Notes: a model not told the origin generated them from the sequence alone. Shown: positions 22,865 through 33,574, counted from the first letter of the stretch. The stretch is 64,000 nt of DNA from Balamuthia mandrillaris (GCA_031835245.1 JAVKOQ010000061.1:90001-154000), one strand, 5' to 3'. A program made the numbers and translations.

Positions 22865-23902
22865 TCAGAGCCAGAAAGCTGCCAGAGAAGCACCAGAAGA
22901 TGCCTCCTTATCGCCGTTGGAATTGTAGGCCACCACATTGCCATCGTAGGCATTGCCATCATAGCCAACATTGCCTCCATCATAGACCACATCACCTCCA
23001 TCGTAACCATCGTAGCCCACATCTCCTCCGTCGTAGACCACGTTGCCTCCATCATAACGGATGTCACCGCCATCATACGTTACGACATTTCCATCATAGC
23101 GAACGTCACCTCCATCATAATTCACCACGTTGCCTCCGTCATAGCGAACGTCGCCTCCATCGTACACCACGTTGCCTCCATCGTAACGGATGTCACCACC
23201 GTCATAACGGATATCACCGCCATCATAGCGGATGTCGCCTCCGTCGTACATTACGTTGCCTCCGTCGTAACCATCATAACGGATGTCACCTCCATCGTAG
23301 GTCACCACGTTGCCTCCGTCATAGCGGACATCGCCGCCATCGTAGGTCACCACGTTACCACCATCGTACCGGATGTCACCGCCATCGTAACGGATGTCGC
23401 CACCATCATAGCGGATGTCACCTCCATCGTACATCACATTTCCTCCATCATAACCATCGTAACGGATGTCGCCTCCATCGTAGGTTACTACATTACCATC
23501 GTAACGAATGTCACCGCCATCATAGCGAAGGTCACCTCCATCGTAACGGATGTCGCCACCATCGTAGGTCACCACGTTGCCTCCGTCATAGCGGATATCG
23601 CCGCCATCATAACGAACATCTCCTCCGTCGTAACGAATGTCACCACCATCGTAGCGGATGTCGCCGCCATCGTAGCGGACGTCACCTCCGTCGTACGCCA
23701 CATTACCGCCATCATAGCGGATGTCACCGCCATCGTAAGTCACGACGTTGCCACCGTCGTAACGGACGTCACCGCCATCATAGGTTACCACATCACCGTC
23801 GTAGCGCACATCGCCTCCACCATAGTTCACGTCCCCTCTCCCAGCCAACGCGGTCGCAGCGAAGAAGGCCAACACCAAGGAAAGTACCAGAACAGCCTTC
23901 AT
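22865..23902 (-). CDS. Secreted YDGG heptad-repeat protein, unknown function
   Basis: Single-exon 345-aa protein. Residues 1-20 form a clean signal peptide (MKAVLVLSLVLAFFAATALA). The rest, until a short tail ending ASLAAFWL, is about 43 units beginning YDG, mostly seven residues long: YDGGDIR or YDGGDVR alternating with YDGGNVV, YDGGNVVT and YDGGNVM. No cysteine is visible. A higher-order block (YDGGDIR-YDG-YDGGNVM then three YDGGDIR then YDGGNVV) occurs twice, pointing to recent internal duplication. Tyr/Asp/Gly richness and secretion suggest a cell-surface, extracellular or cyst-wall structural protein, possibly a regular beta solenoid; this is inference. I recognise no family. A TATA box sits about 107 bases upstream of the ATG, a promoter style unlike its neighbours and consistent with regulated strong expression. 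Confidence 0.85.
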   Translation of the reverse strand: MKAVLVLSLVLAFFAATALAGRGDVNYGGGDVRYDGDVVTYDGGDVRYDGGNVVTYDGGDIRYDGGNVAYDGGDVRYDGGDIRYDGGDIRYDGGDVRYDGGDIRYDGGNVVTYDGGDIRYDGGDLRYDGGDIRYDGNVVTYDGGDIRYDGYDGGNVMYDGGDIRYDGGDIRYDGGDIRYDGGNVVTYDGGDVRYDGGNVVTYDGGDIRYDGYDGGNVMYDGGDIRYDGGDIRYDGGDIRYDGGNVVYDGGDVRYDGGNVVNYDGGDVRYDGNVVTYDGGDIRYDGGNVVYDGGDVGYDGYDGGDVVYDGGNVGYDGNAYDGNVVAYNSNGDKEASSGASLAAFWL

Positions 23903-24008
23903 CTTTGTTTGTCAACAAGGTTTGTTGTTGTTGTTGTTGTTTTGATTGTTTTGTTATTCGTGTTTGCTGTTTGTGGAATGATGCAAGTTGGTTGAATGGC
24001 CTTGTTGG

Positions 24009-24015
24009 TTTTATA
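24009..24015 (-). promoter_or_regulatory. TATA box of the YDGG protein gene
   Basis: Reads TATAAAA on the minus strand, about 107 bases upstream of the start codon at 23902. No TGTCGACA or CATGTCGTCATG motif is present here. Confidence 0.5.
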
Positions 24016-24915
24016 GTTGGATGAGCGCTGCTTTATTTGGATGTGGTGGTGGTGTTGTTATTTTGAAGCCTCTCCTTGAGTTCTTCTCTATATTCCATCA
24101 AGAAGCTGCATGGAGGAAAGAATATTGTTATTGGCCTCATACGGGAGTAACCCCTCTCTACTCTAAGCGTGCTCTTTTGCATTTCTCCAGGAAATACACG
24201 AACAGGTTAGTTCGCCTCTTGGCTTCCCATTGTTTACATCCTTTGCCATGAGCATATATGTTGTGTCTGCGTTGCTGGGCTGCAATGCCCCATGAAATGC
24301 CTGTTAACACCCGTTGTGCTGACGTTGCCTCTCCTAACGAGACAGCGCTGTTGGAATGGTATGAGAGGTCGCTTGGTGCAAGCTTTGAAGTTGGGATGGT
24401 GTGGTAGATATGAGGTTGGCTTCCATCGGCGGTGTAGAGGTGCAGATGTGGCATCCAGGCACCGGTTCCACTGGCAGTCCAGTGGACTGGCGCCTGACCG
24501 GGCTGGAATGACTGGCTATGCCTGCTACTTAATGTGGCCACTCAATGAAGCAAAAAGAAGAAGAGGAACAAGAAGAAGCAGAAGAACAAGAAGAAGAACA
24601 AGAAGAAGAAGAAGAACAACAAGAACAACAACAAGAAGAAGAAGAAGAAGAACAAGAAGAAGAAGAGGAACAAGAAGAAGAACAAGAAGAAGAAGAAGAA
24701 CAAGAAGAAGCACAAGAAGAAGAAGAGGAACAAGAAGAAGAAGAAGAAGAACAAGAAGAAGAACAAGAAGAACAAGAAGAAGCACAAGAAGAAGAAGAGG
24801 AACAAGAAGAAGAAGAACGAGATGAAGAAGAATCACGAGGGTCGCATCATGTCGTCTTGAAACTGGCCAACAAAACAAGAAAAAAAAAAAGGCCGTCGAA
24901 GAGAGAACGGAACCG
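24016..24915. other. Unassigned 900-base region
   Basis: No conserved coding exon found. It contains ordinary-complexity sequence (24016-24540) including a minus-strand open frame of 127 codons (24541-24158) that resembles no family I know, and a perfect 7-base hairpin CCACTGG/CCAGTGG at 24468-24485. From about 24543 to 24832 it is a GAAGAA/GAACAA microsatellite running up to the armadillo-protein gene. A non-coding RNA or relic element in the first half is possible. Confidence 0.5.
24543..24832. repeat. GAAGAA/GAACAA microsatellite
   Basis: Purine-rich trinucleotide array upstream of the armadillo protein. It is one of few arrays here that are purine-rich on the strand of the downstream gene; the reading frames through it are artefacts. 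Confidence 0.9.
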
Positions 24916-25392
24916 ATGGAGAGCACAACAACAACAAGCAACGCAACCACGGGGGTGGCCACCAAGTGGGTGTTGGGCGCTGCGGCCCTTGCTGGGGCGG
25001 TAGGAGTGGGATGGTACGTGCTGAACCGCAAGGTCACTGTGAAAAAACGTCCTGAGGACGTTCAAGGTAAAAAAAAACACACACACACACAGCATCCATC
25101 TCTCGCTCTCTTGTGCGATTGACGTTGAAAACTTTTTCCCACAACAAAAAAATGAAAAATGAAAAGCGATGATGTTTCGTTTTGTGTGCGATGGAGTGGC
25201 CGTGCTCCGTGACAGTAGCGCGCCACTGGAAAGACAGATTGAGGCCGCTATGGCGCTGCACAAGCTCTCTCTTATGGCCGACGGTACAGACCTTTTCTCT
25301 CTCTCCTTCTTCTCTCTATTCTCTTTTGTTTTCTCTCTCTCTCTTTCTTTCGTTCTTTCTTTCTTTCTCTCTCTTTCTCTATTCTCTTTTGT

Positions 25393-25437
<45 letters not shown>

Positions 25438-26907
25438 CGTGCAACATTCATGCCACACAACCGCTTACACAAAAAAACATTAGAGGAGGCTGTCGCTGCC
25501 ATCTACAAAGCCTTTCGCCAAGCGGGCGGCCAGAAAACAATGTTCGAGCTGCTCCAAAAACACTTTAGCATCCGCAGCACTGAAAACAAAGCGGAGGGAG
25601 ACTCCTCCTCCTCCTCCTCCTCCAACGCTGTCGCTCATTACTTGCTTCGCACCATTGCCAACCTCTCTCTGGACGATCGCTCCCGCGAGGAGATGCTTGG
25701 CAGCAAACGAGTGAGCGAGCTGGTGTCGCTCTACTGGCAGCACACGAACGCCGCCGGCAAGGACAGCATCATGCGCGCGTTGATGAACATGTCGGTCGAC
25801 TTTGAGGGAGAGGAGGTGGTCAGGAAGGAAGGTGGATTGGAGGCGGCCATCCGGCTCTTTGTGCAGTGCAAGGCCGACGCCCCATTGCTGCTCACTTGCT
25901 CTCGTTTGCTTTGCAATCTCATTGCAAATGGTTTCTATCTTCGTTTTTGCTTTTGCTTTTGCTTTTGCTTTTGCTTATTCTCTTCACGTATTTACTGTTC
26001 TTTTTTCGTTGAATCTTCAAAAGACACGAATAGAGCTCTGATGGTGGAAGCTGGAGTGACGGATCATGCTATCGAGCTGTTCAACAATGAGTCTCTTTCG
26101 GGTGAAGTTCTCAAGCGCGTTTGTAGGCTGCTTTTCTATCTTGCCGCTGAACCAAACAACGGTATGCCACTGCCCTCTTCTCCTCTTTCTTACTTCTGCT
26201 TTGTTTCTTCATCATTGTGCCTTTCTTCATTCTTCTTGTTTGCTCATTGTGTTTCCTTTCTTCAGAGGAAAACTTTGGGAAGATTGTGAATCGTAAAATG
26301 GGACAAAGGTTTGTGAGATGGCTACGGCGATGGAGAACGGACGAGTCCACCGTTTACAGCGTTTTAGAGGCCATCAGCAAAATTGCAGAACCAAATGCAA
26401 CGACAACAACACCAGAGACCTCTTCTTTCTATACTTCCGCCATTCATCCCTTTCAAGATGCGTTCCTGCCACAAAGAGAAGAGCGAGAAGGAGAACAAAA
26501 AGATAAAGAGAAAGAAGATGAGGAAGCAGAAGAAACAAGCGAAGAAAGAGAAGAAGAGGACAGTGGCATTTCAATCATTTGCTCTTTGCTCAGCAGCAAC
26601 GTTGTGAACTTGCAGATGATTAGCATCTTCTGTTTGGATCATCTTATGCAAAATAATGGTTCGTTCTCCTCTCACCCCTCCTTCTCTGCTTCTCTCTCCA
26701 TTTGTTCTCTGCTTCTCTCTCGTTCTCTGCTGAAGCTTGAAACCACAAAACACAGAACGAATGATAGCACACGTACAAAGAGATGCGACCGCGGTCAACA
26801 GTTTGATGCAACTGTGCGACCTCAGCGAGGCCAACCAGGGTCGAAGCAAAGCGCGTCAAGTCATGGCTCGTCTCAATGCTTTCTCCGTAACACGACAACA
26901 GCTCTAA
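24916..26907 (+). CDS. Armadillo-like repeat protein with N-terminal membrane anchor
   Basis: Six exons: 24916-25066, 25167-25283, 25484-25930, 26024-26161, 26266-26658, 26756-26907; 465 aa, all introns in the same phase (after codon position 1). Residues about 17-36 form one transmembrane helix (KWVLGAAALAGAVGVGWYVL), with few residues before it, followed by a basic stretch: a signal-anchor or mitochondrial outer-membrane tail-in arrangement. The remainder is alpha-helical with armadillo-like signatures: ALHKLSLMADG, YLLRTIANLSLDDRSREEM, IMRALMNMSVDFEGEE, LLTCSRLLCNLIAN, VCRLLFYLAAEPNN, and a charged EE-rich loop. Topology resembles animal ARMC10/ARMCX proteins, but sequence orthology is not established. 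It ends 29 bases from the convergent gamma-tubulin stop. Confidence 0.82.
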
Positions 26908-26936
26908 AATTCGTACAAAAAAGTTGCTTTTTTTTG

Positions 26937-29053
26937 TTAAGAAGACTCAGAAGAGTTTGTTTCGCCCCAGTTTACATAGTCCATTGTTTCGCTGGCCTTG
27001 TATTCGGCGAGAAGCTCTGACACTGCAGCTCTAAGCATGATCGTTAGAAGAACAGAAAGAAGAACAGAAAGAAGAACAAGGAGAAGAGGGAGGAGTAAGG
27101 ATAAAAAAAGAAGAAAGAGAGTAGAATACCGTGAATCGTCGAATTCTTCCCAATTCTTATTCTCGAACATGGGGTGCTCTTTCTCGTAATGGTTCATGTA
27201 GGTTTCTCTCTTTCGGAACGTATCGTATTGCTTCATTATCGTTGCAAACAGCTACAAGAACAATTGGGCATTAGTCGTTTTTTGGTGTTAGAAAGCGAGG
27301 AACGAAAAAGAAGTAAAGCAACAATAAATGATAAAGATGAAAAAAGAAAGAAGAAAGAAGAAAAAGGAAAGAAGAATGAAGAAAGAACAAGAAAAGAAAC
27401 GTACATTTCGAACGCTGGTGTGATTTGCAAGCATCAGTCCAGAGACCCTATTCGACGACTTAATATAGGGACTCTTCTTCGATAGGGCCACCTGAATGGA
27501 AGCCGGCCCCCATGGGATGAACCTCGCCACTCGTCTCTGCCTCAACCTGCTCAAGCTCTCGTGCACCATCGAAGGATCCACGTTATCTCCTTGAATGATG
27601 TTGAGAATGGAGATGTAACAGCCTGTTCTTGTATCGGTGGAGACCATCAAGTTTTTGGGATGCAGAAGCCTCGTCATCACGTCCAATACGCTCGTCTTGC
27701 GAATGCCTTGTGTCAATGGTTGTTTGGAGTTGTTGTTGGAGCTGTTGGAACGATCTCTGTGGTGGTCGATGGTAAGAGGAGTGTAGCCGGTCATGAGAAA
27801 GTGGCAGCGAGGGGTGGGCACGAGGGAGGCGATGAGACCGACGAGATCGTTGTTCATGAAGCCAGGATAGCGAAGGGTGGTTGTGCTAGCTGCCATCACT
27901 GTTGATACTAAGGAGTTGGTGTGAGAGAAGGAAGGTTCATAGATGTGTAAGCGATCCACAGCGATCCGATTTAGGGCTGTGTTATCCAAAACAACCTTTT
28001 TTTTTATAAAGCATAGAATTGTTTAACTTGAATAGAGAAGAAAGAAGAATAAAGAAAAAATAAGAAAGCGAGACAGAAAGAAACAACAAACCACGGAATC
28101 GGCGTTGTTAATGAGTCGTTTGAGAGTAAGCATGGAATTGTAGGGTTGAACAACGACATCAGCAGCGTTGGCATCTGGAAAGACAGAGTAGGTTTGTATC
28201 AGTTTTTTGGGATAGTGGTCGTTCAGCCTTTCCAACAAGTAAGATCCCATCCCAGAGCCGGTTCCTCCTGCTATCGAATGACAAAGCACAAATCCCTAAA
28301 ACATAAAATAGAGAAAAGAAAAAATGAGAAAGATGGAAGGAAGGATATAACCACAAGAGAGAGAGAAGCGCAAAGAGGAAAGAAACAAGAAAACGAGAAA
28401 ACAAACCTCAAGACTGTCGCTGCCATCAGCCTCTCTGTCGATCATTTCCATTATGTCCTCTGCCACTTTCTCTCCTTGATAGTATCCTACAAAACCATAC
28501 CTCATTTTAGAAAGAAAGAAAGAAACGACAAGAAAGAAAAGAAGAAGCCACAAGGAAGAAAGGACGAGGAAGAGAAGAAGAAGACCGACGAAACAAACCT
28601 CTGGCCCAATTGTTGCCAGCGCCACCTCCATCGGAGGAGACAAACACGTTCTCCGGGTTGTACAGCGAGCCATAGGGCGACTTGCGTATGCAGTTGATGA
28701 CGCCCGGCTCCAAGTCCAACAACAGGGCGCGCGGGATGAAGCGCTCGTCGTCGGCCTGGTAGAAGAAGACGTCCTTCCTGTCGCCGGCCTCGGGCGTGGC
28801 AAAGTCCTCCAGCCGGCCCTCCTGCGTCAGGCCATGCTCCGCGCATAATCTTTGCCAAAACTCGGTTCCAACTGAAGAAGAAGATGAAGAAGAAGAAGAA
28901 CAAGAAAAACAATAAGAACAAGAAGTAGCAGCAGAGAGAAGAATCCATGAATAAAAAATCGGGAGGAAGCGAGGGAGAGGGAGAGATGAGGAAAAATAAC
29001 GTACTCTGGTTACCGCACTGACCCACTTGTAAGGTTATTATTTCTCTTGGCAT
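26937..29053 (-). CDS. TUBG: Gamma-tubulin
   Basis: Nucleates microtubules within the gamma-tubulin complex. Seven exons: 29053-29005, 28871-28599, 28486-28407, 28295-28092, 27995-27405, 27251-27130, 27030-26937; 470 aa. Begins [16 protein letters not shown] and contains [13 protein letters not shown], the GTP-binding [67 protein letters not shown] and [19 protein letters not shown], all specific to gamma- rather than alpha- or beta-tubulin. A Ser/Asn-rich insert of roughly 15 residues (SNSSNNNSK) lies after [11 protein letters not shown], where the human protein has a short loop. Divergent from the chalcone-isomerase-like gene. Confidence 0.97.
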
Positions 29054-29348
29054 GCTTGTATTTTGCTTGCTTGTTTGTTGTTTTCCTCACCCCAATGTTT
29101 AATGGAAGCCGACCAGCCCCTTACACCAGAACCAAACGAACCCAATCACTCTCTCTCTCTCTTTCTTCTTTTTCGTCTCCCTTAATCCCGTGTCGACCCG
29201 ATAATTTCCGCGTCCACGCAAAAAAGCTTTCATGTCGTCATGTCCACTATTCCCATGTCGTCATGTTAAATTTTCCATGTCGTCACAAGACTCAACGAAA
29301 AAAATAGAGAGAAGATCGCAATTGCGTAGTGGAAGGGGGAGTGGCAGC
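29054..29348. promoter_or_regulatory. Bidirectional promoter, gamma-tubulin / CHI-like gene
   Basis: Contains TGTCGACC at 29191-29198 and three copies of CATGTCGTCA: 29232-29243 and 29255-29266 as the full CATGTCGTCATG, and 29277-29286. It is the one promoter holding both motif types. Confidence 0.55.
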
Positions 29349-30808
29349 ATGCGTCGTTCGATGTCTGGTCTGGTTGGGGCAACGCCCCATGGCTGCGGCC
29401 AAGGAAGAGGCCCTATTGCTCCAAGCGTGGTTCGTGCGGCCTTCCTGACACAAAGTCGTGCTTTCCAAGCAAGCGCTTCCACCACCACCACCACGCATCG
29501 ACCCCGTCTGTTCTCCTCGTTGACCTCTGCTCATTCGATGAGAGGAGGAGGAAATCTGCGTTCTTCGTTCTTTCACTCCAAGGGCACCCCTTCGAGGAGA
29601 TCTCTCTGGACGCTGCTACGTAAGGAGCCGCAAGGCCCTACTCTCGCCGCGACAAAGGGAGGAGTGGCGGCTACCTCCTTGGCAGCGGCTGCTGCTCTCT
29701 TTTACTTTTGGAGCCGCCATGACAGCAGGCTGCACTGTGGCGGCGACCAAACGACCTCTTCCTCTGAAGTTGTGGAGGAGAGCACTGGTCTTTCTTTTCC
29801 TTTGAGGTAATGTTTCTCTCTCTCTCTCTCTCTCTCTCCCCTCTTGGTCCACTCGCACTATTGCTTCTCTCTCTCTCGTTCTCTCTGCTGTCTTTCTCTC
29901 TACATCGTTCTCTGCTGAATGTGAGCCTGCGAATACAGGCTGCCAACAAAGACGCAGTCGCCGGCAAAAGAGCAAACCATGTTAGCGGTGGGAGTCCGTT
30001 ATGTCTTGTGGACCATCAAAGCCTACGCTGTCGCCCTTTACCTTGACTTGGAACAGGTAACTGTTCCTCTCTTGTGCTTGTTCTTCTTGTTCTTGTTCTT
30101 GTTCTTGTTCTTCTTCTTCTTCTTCTTCTTCTTGTTCTTGTTCTTCTTCTTCTTCTTCTTCTTCTTCTTCTTCTTCTTCTTCTTCTTCTTCTTCTCTTCC
30201 TTCTCCTTTTCTCCTATCTGTGCTTTGCATTCAGCTTGCCTCTTTGCTCATAACGAAATGAAAGATGGAGAACGAGAAGAGATCATCACCCAAGCTCGAT
30301 CTTCTGCTTGACCCCAACTACAGAGGTGCAAGAACGCTACGTTTTGCTTTTCACAGGTTTGTCTGTGTTCATCTCTCTATCTCTCTTATTCTCACCCAGT
30401 CACGCACGCAAACAAAAATAGAGATGATAGCAGCACTAGACTTATAAGAGGATTTGTGGAAGCCTGCCTCAAAAGATGGAAGAGCTCTTCCCCGGAGGAA
30501 CAAGAAACCCGAAACAAAGCCTTTGATGACTTTGCTGTTCTTTTTCCAGTTACCTTACGCCAGGTTCGTTGTTTTCTCCCCTCTTGTTCCTTCTCTCTCT
30601 CTCTCTCACTCTCTCTCACTCCCTCTGCCTTGCTATTCTAATCTTCTTATAAAAATAAAAGGGAATGACAATGGACTTTGAATGGAGAGGAGGAGATGAG
30701 TTGGTGATGTTTGTGGATGGCAAAGAGGCGGGCAGTGTTAAAAGCGCACCTTTAGCTCGTGCTTTTTTTGATGTACGTTTTAACGTGCTTTCTTCCTTGT
30801 TTCGCTAG

Positions 30809-30847
<39 letters not shown>

Positions 30848-31220
30848 CTCACTTTTTGTTTTTTTTAAAAAAAAGACATATCTGGGTGAAGAGGCAAAGT
30901 TGCCACGCTTAAAGAAAGAATGGGAGAACGAGTTAAACATTCGTTTATCAGAGAAGCACAAGTAGAAGTCAAATATATACATAGTTTTAAAACAGTACGT
31001 TCAGCTGTCTCATCCTTTGATCCAAAAAGCTTCAGAAAAATAAGATCTCTTTGTTCCTGTCTCTCTTTAACCAAAAGAATAGTTGTTGTTGTTGTTGTTG
31101 TTCAGAGAAGAGCTTGAAGTCGAAGCGGCTGTTGGAGGAGGCACCGGGGCTCCTTTGATCACCATATCATTCTTTGCATATCTTTACCAAAAGTTTTTAT
31201 TGGGGAAGTTAGTGGACTAG
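29349..31220 (+). CDS. Mitochondrial chalcone-isomerase-like protein (AIM18/AIM46-like)
   Basis: Seven exons: 29349-29806, 29939-30056, 30265-30356, 30434-30563, 30662-30772, 30876-30961, 31106-31220; 369 aa. The first 120 residues are Ser/Arg/Ala-rich (RRSMSGLVG, SFFHSKGTPSRRSL), fitting a presequence, followed by a hydrophobic AAAALFYFW helix. The CHI-like fold follows: AVGVRYVLWTIKAYAVALYLD, then RTLRFAFHSTRLIRGFVEACL, matching the R-x-x-R-GF-R region of fungal AIM18/AIM46, then GMTMDFEW and APLARAFFDTYLGE. These relatives are non-catalytic or of unknown activity. The last exon adds a Gly-rich, hydrophobic tail. The third-exon start is the weakest join. Its stop codon overlaps that of the convergent RRM gene. 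Confidence 0.82.
30080..30195 (+). repeat. TTC/TTG intronic microsatellite
   Basis: Pyrimidine-rich array in intron 2 of the CHI-like gene, sense strand. Confidence 0.85.
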
Positions 31221-31425
31221 CCTTCTCCGTTATGGAGAGAAGAAAGCGCGACAGAGAGGAGAGAGAGAAGAAAGGAAACGCACTCGATGTGGATGGGACC
31301 TGCTGTGATTCCAGCCCAGGATTGTATTTGCTTGCCCTGCAATGCTTGCATGCCTTGCATCGCTGCCTCTACGTTCTTTTTGCAAGAGAGCGAGCGAGCG
31401 AGAGAGAGAGAGAGAGAGAGAAGAA

Positions 31426-31456
<31 letters not shown>

Positions 31457-31483
31457 GAGAAAGAGAGAGAGAAGAGAGAGAGA

Positions 31484-31515
<32 letters not shown>

Positions 31516-31566
31516 AAGAAGAGAGAGAAAGAAAGGGAAAGAAGAAAGAGAGAGAGAGAGAGAGAG

Positions 31567-31603
<37 letters not shown>

Positions 31604-33574
31604 AAGAGAGAATGAGAAAGAAAGAAAAGTGAGAATAGAAAAGAGATGCTAAATACCAGGTACTGAACAAAGGCAGAAACGCGGTTGTTTTTGGTGTACA
31701 TCTGTGCTCGCACATAACCTGCTGTCCTATCAAACAAAAAACAAAAACAGAAAAGATGAGCAAACACCGAAGAAGAACATCACTGCACAACAAGAAAAAA
31801 AAAATGATGAAATGAACAGGGATGAAGGAAAGAAGAGAGTTAACTGGCTAAAGAGTTCTGAAATATCAGCTTCAGTGACTTCTGGCTCTAATCCGCTCAC
31901 AAAGAGAGTTCTACAGGGTCTCGCCATCCTCTGCGCGTCACATTCAAATGGATTGAAGGATGAATGGATTTATGTGGATGATGATAAATGAGAATCGTTT
32001 GTAAGAGGAGGAATATACGAAAACAGTTGCCAAGAAGGAACGGACACTAACAAAAGAGGTAAAGAAACTGCAATTCTAGAAGAAGCAGAAGAAGAAGAAG
32101 AAGAAGAACAAGAAGAAGAAGAACAAGAAGAAGAACAAGAAGAAGAAGAAGAACAAGAAGAAGAACAAGAAGAAGAAGAAGAAGAAGAACAAGAAGAAGC
32201 AGAAGAAGAAGAACAAGCACAAGAACAAGAACAAGAACAAGAAGATGATGACGACGATGATGACGATGAAGAAGAACACAAACAAGAAAAACAAGAAAAA
32301 GAAGACTAAAAGGGTAACAAGAATTAGAAAGGCGAAGGAGAGAGATTTCAACGTACGTGTGATTCATGAAATGGAAATGGTTGCTGGTAGTGATCGTTGA
32401 ATGCATAGGATGGAGCCGATGGTGCACGCTGCTCATAAGGAAGCGAAGAAGTATGAATGCTCAAGTGGTTTGATGAATACGGGATTGTTTTGCCTTTGAA
32501 AGCAACAACAAAATATAAAAACAAATGGTGAAAGAAGCAGAATGATGAGTGAAGAAGCAGAAGGAGAAGATGAAGAATGAAGAAGAATGAGGAGAAGAAG
32601 AAAAAGAATGAAGAGTGAAGAGTGAAGATAAACACCTTCTGTTGTGATAAAAACGGGTTCGCCGAGGCCTCCAAGATGGAAGCTGCTGGTCCGTTGACGC
32701 TTCATTGGGAAAAGACTGTTGTTTGTGCTCGCAGAGGATCGGGAGAGGCGCATTAACCGACTTTCCACGCGCTCTGGTGACCAAACTGAAGAAACAGAGC
32801 AGCTAGAGGTAAGAAGAGCAGAGAGAGAAGACAACAGGAGAATAACACAGATGTGCACATACATTCGGAGGCCGGAGGTTCTCGTTGAGAGTTCGCTTTG
32901 GCCAGCTCGACCCGTAACCTCACCGAAGAATCGGGATCAAAGTAAATGCCCTTGTTTGTTTTGCTGCTGTTACATTCAACAAAGCAACGAGAGAGGAGAG
33001 CAACGAGAGAAGCAGAGAATAGAAAAAGAGAAGAGCAGCAGAGAAGAGAGGAGAGCATAGAGAAGAGTGAAGGATGGGAGTAGAGCAAAGCAGCGAGGAG
33101 AACTGAAGAGAGAGAGGGCGAGAAGCAAAGAGAGAGAAGAAGAACCAAGAGAGAGAAAGAGAAGAGACGAAGAGAGAGAGAGAGAGCGGATGGGCGTACG
33201 TTCAATGCCTGCAAGGCAACAAGGGCCGAGCTCTGGTCGACAAAAGTAGCAAAGACGACGCCGCTGGACTTCAAGACGGAGTCCTCGTAGCCAGCAAACG
33301 GACGGAAGAGGTTGTGGATCTCTCTGCCCTTCACATCGGACGGGAAGCCAGTCAAGTACAAAGTACGAATCGCCGCCGCTACCTTTTTTTCCTCTCTTTC
33401 CTCACGTTCTTCCTCTTCTTCCTCTTCTTCATCTTGGCGCTGACGGGATGGTTCTCTTTCCTTACGTTTTCTCTCTTCCGCTTCTGGCCCAGATCCATCG
33501 GTTACGTCGCCGCTGTTACCGTGGTCTCCGAGGTAGTGATCGATCATCCATCGGGAGGAGGCCATGCCCTCCAT
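31217..33574 (-). CDS. Two-RRM RNA-binding protein, Whi3/Scw1/RBPMS-like
   Basis: Seven exons: 33574-33200, 32950-32863, 32785-32636, 32493-32357, 31930-31845, 31726-31657, 31375-31217; 354 aa. The start at 33574 is chosen because further upstream the frame runs through promoter motifs; Met at 33565 is an alternative. RRM1 (about 70-150): RTLYLTGFPSDVKGREIHNLF (RNP2 LYLTGF), GVVFATF (RNP1-like), then GIYFDPDSSVRLRVELAKAN, the RBPMS/Whi3 ending. A Ser/Tyr/Pro linker follows. RRM2 (about 250-330): CRTLFVSGLEPEVTEADI, AGYVRAQMY, RVSAFVQYL, EAAMQGMQALQG. Such proteins bind mRNA and regulate its localisation and translation. Intron 4 holds a GAAGAA array and intron 6 a GA array. Stop codons of this and the CHI-like gene lie in one CTAG. 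Confidence 0.86.
31388..31630 (-). repeat. GA/CT microsatellite in intron 6 of the RRM gene
   Basis: GAGAGA/GAAAGA array on the plus strand; CT-rich in the sense direction of the minus-strand gene. Confidence 0.85.
32076..32300 (-). repeat. GAAGAA/GAACAA microsatellite in intron 4 of the RRM gene
   Basis: Trinucleotide array on the plus strand (TTC/TTG sense), ending in GATGATGACGA units. Confidence 0.85.

Noticed and set aside
22805-23995. Open frame of 396 codons on the plus strand opposite the YDGG gene, rich in Ile/Val/Thr/His.
   Set aside because: It is the antisense image of the YDGG repeat; the minus strand has a proper signal peptide, start context and TATA box, whereas this frame begins outside the repeat with no such signals.
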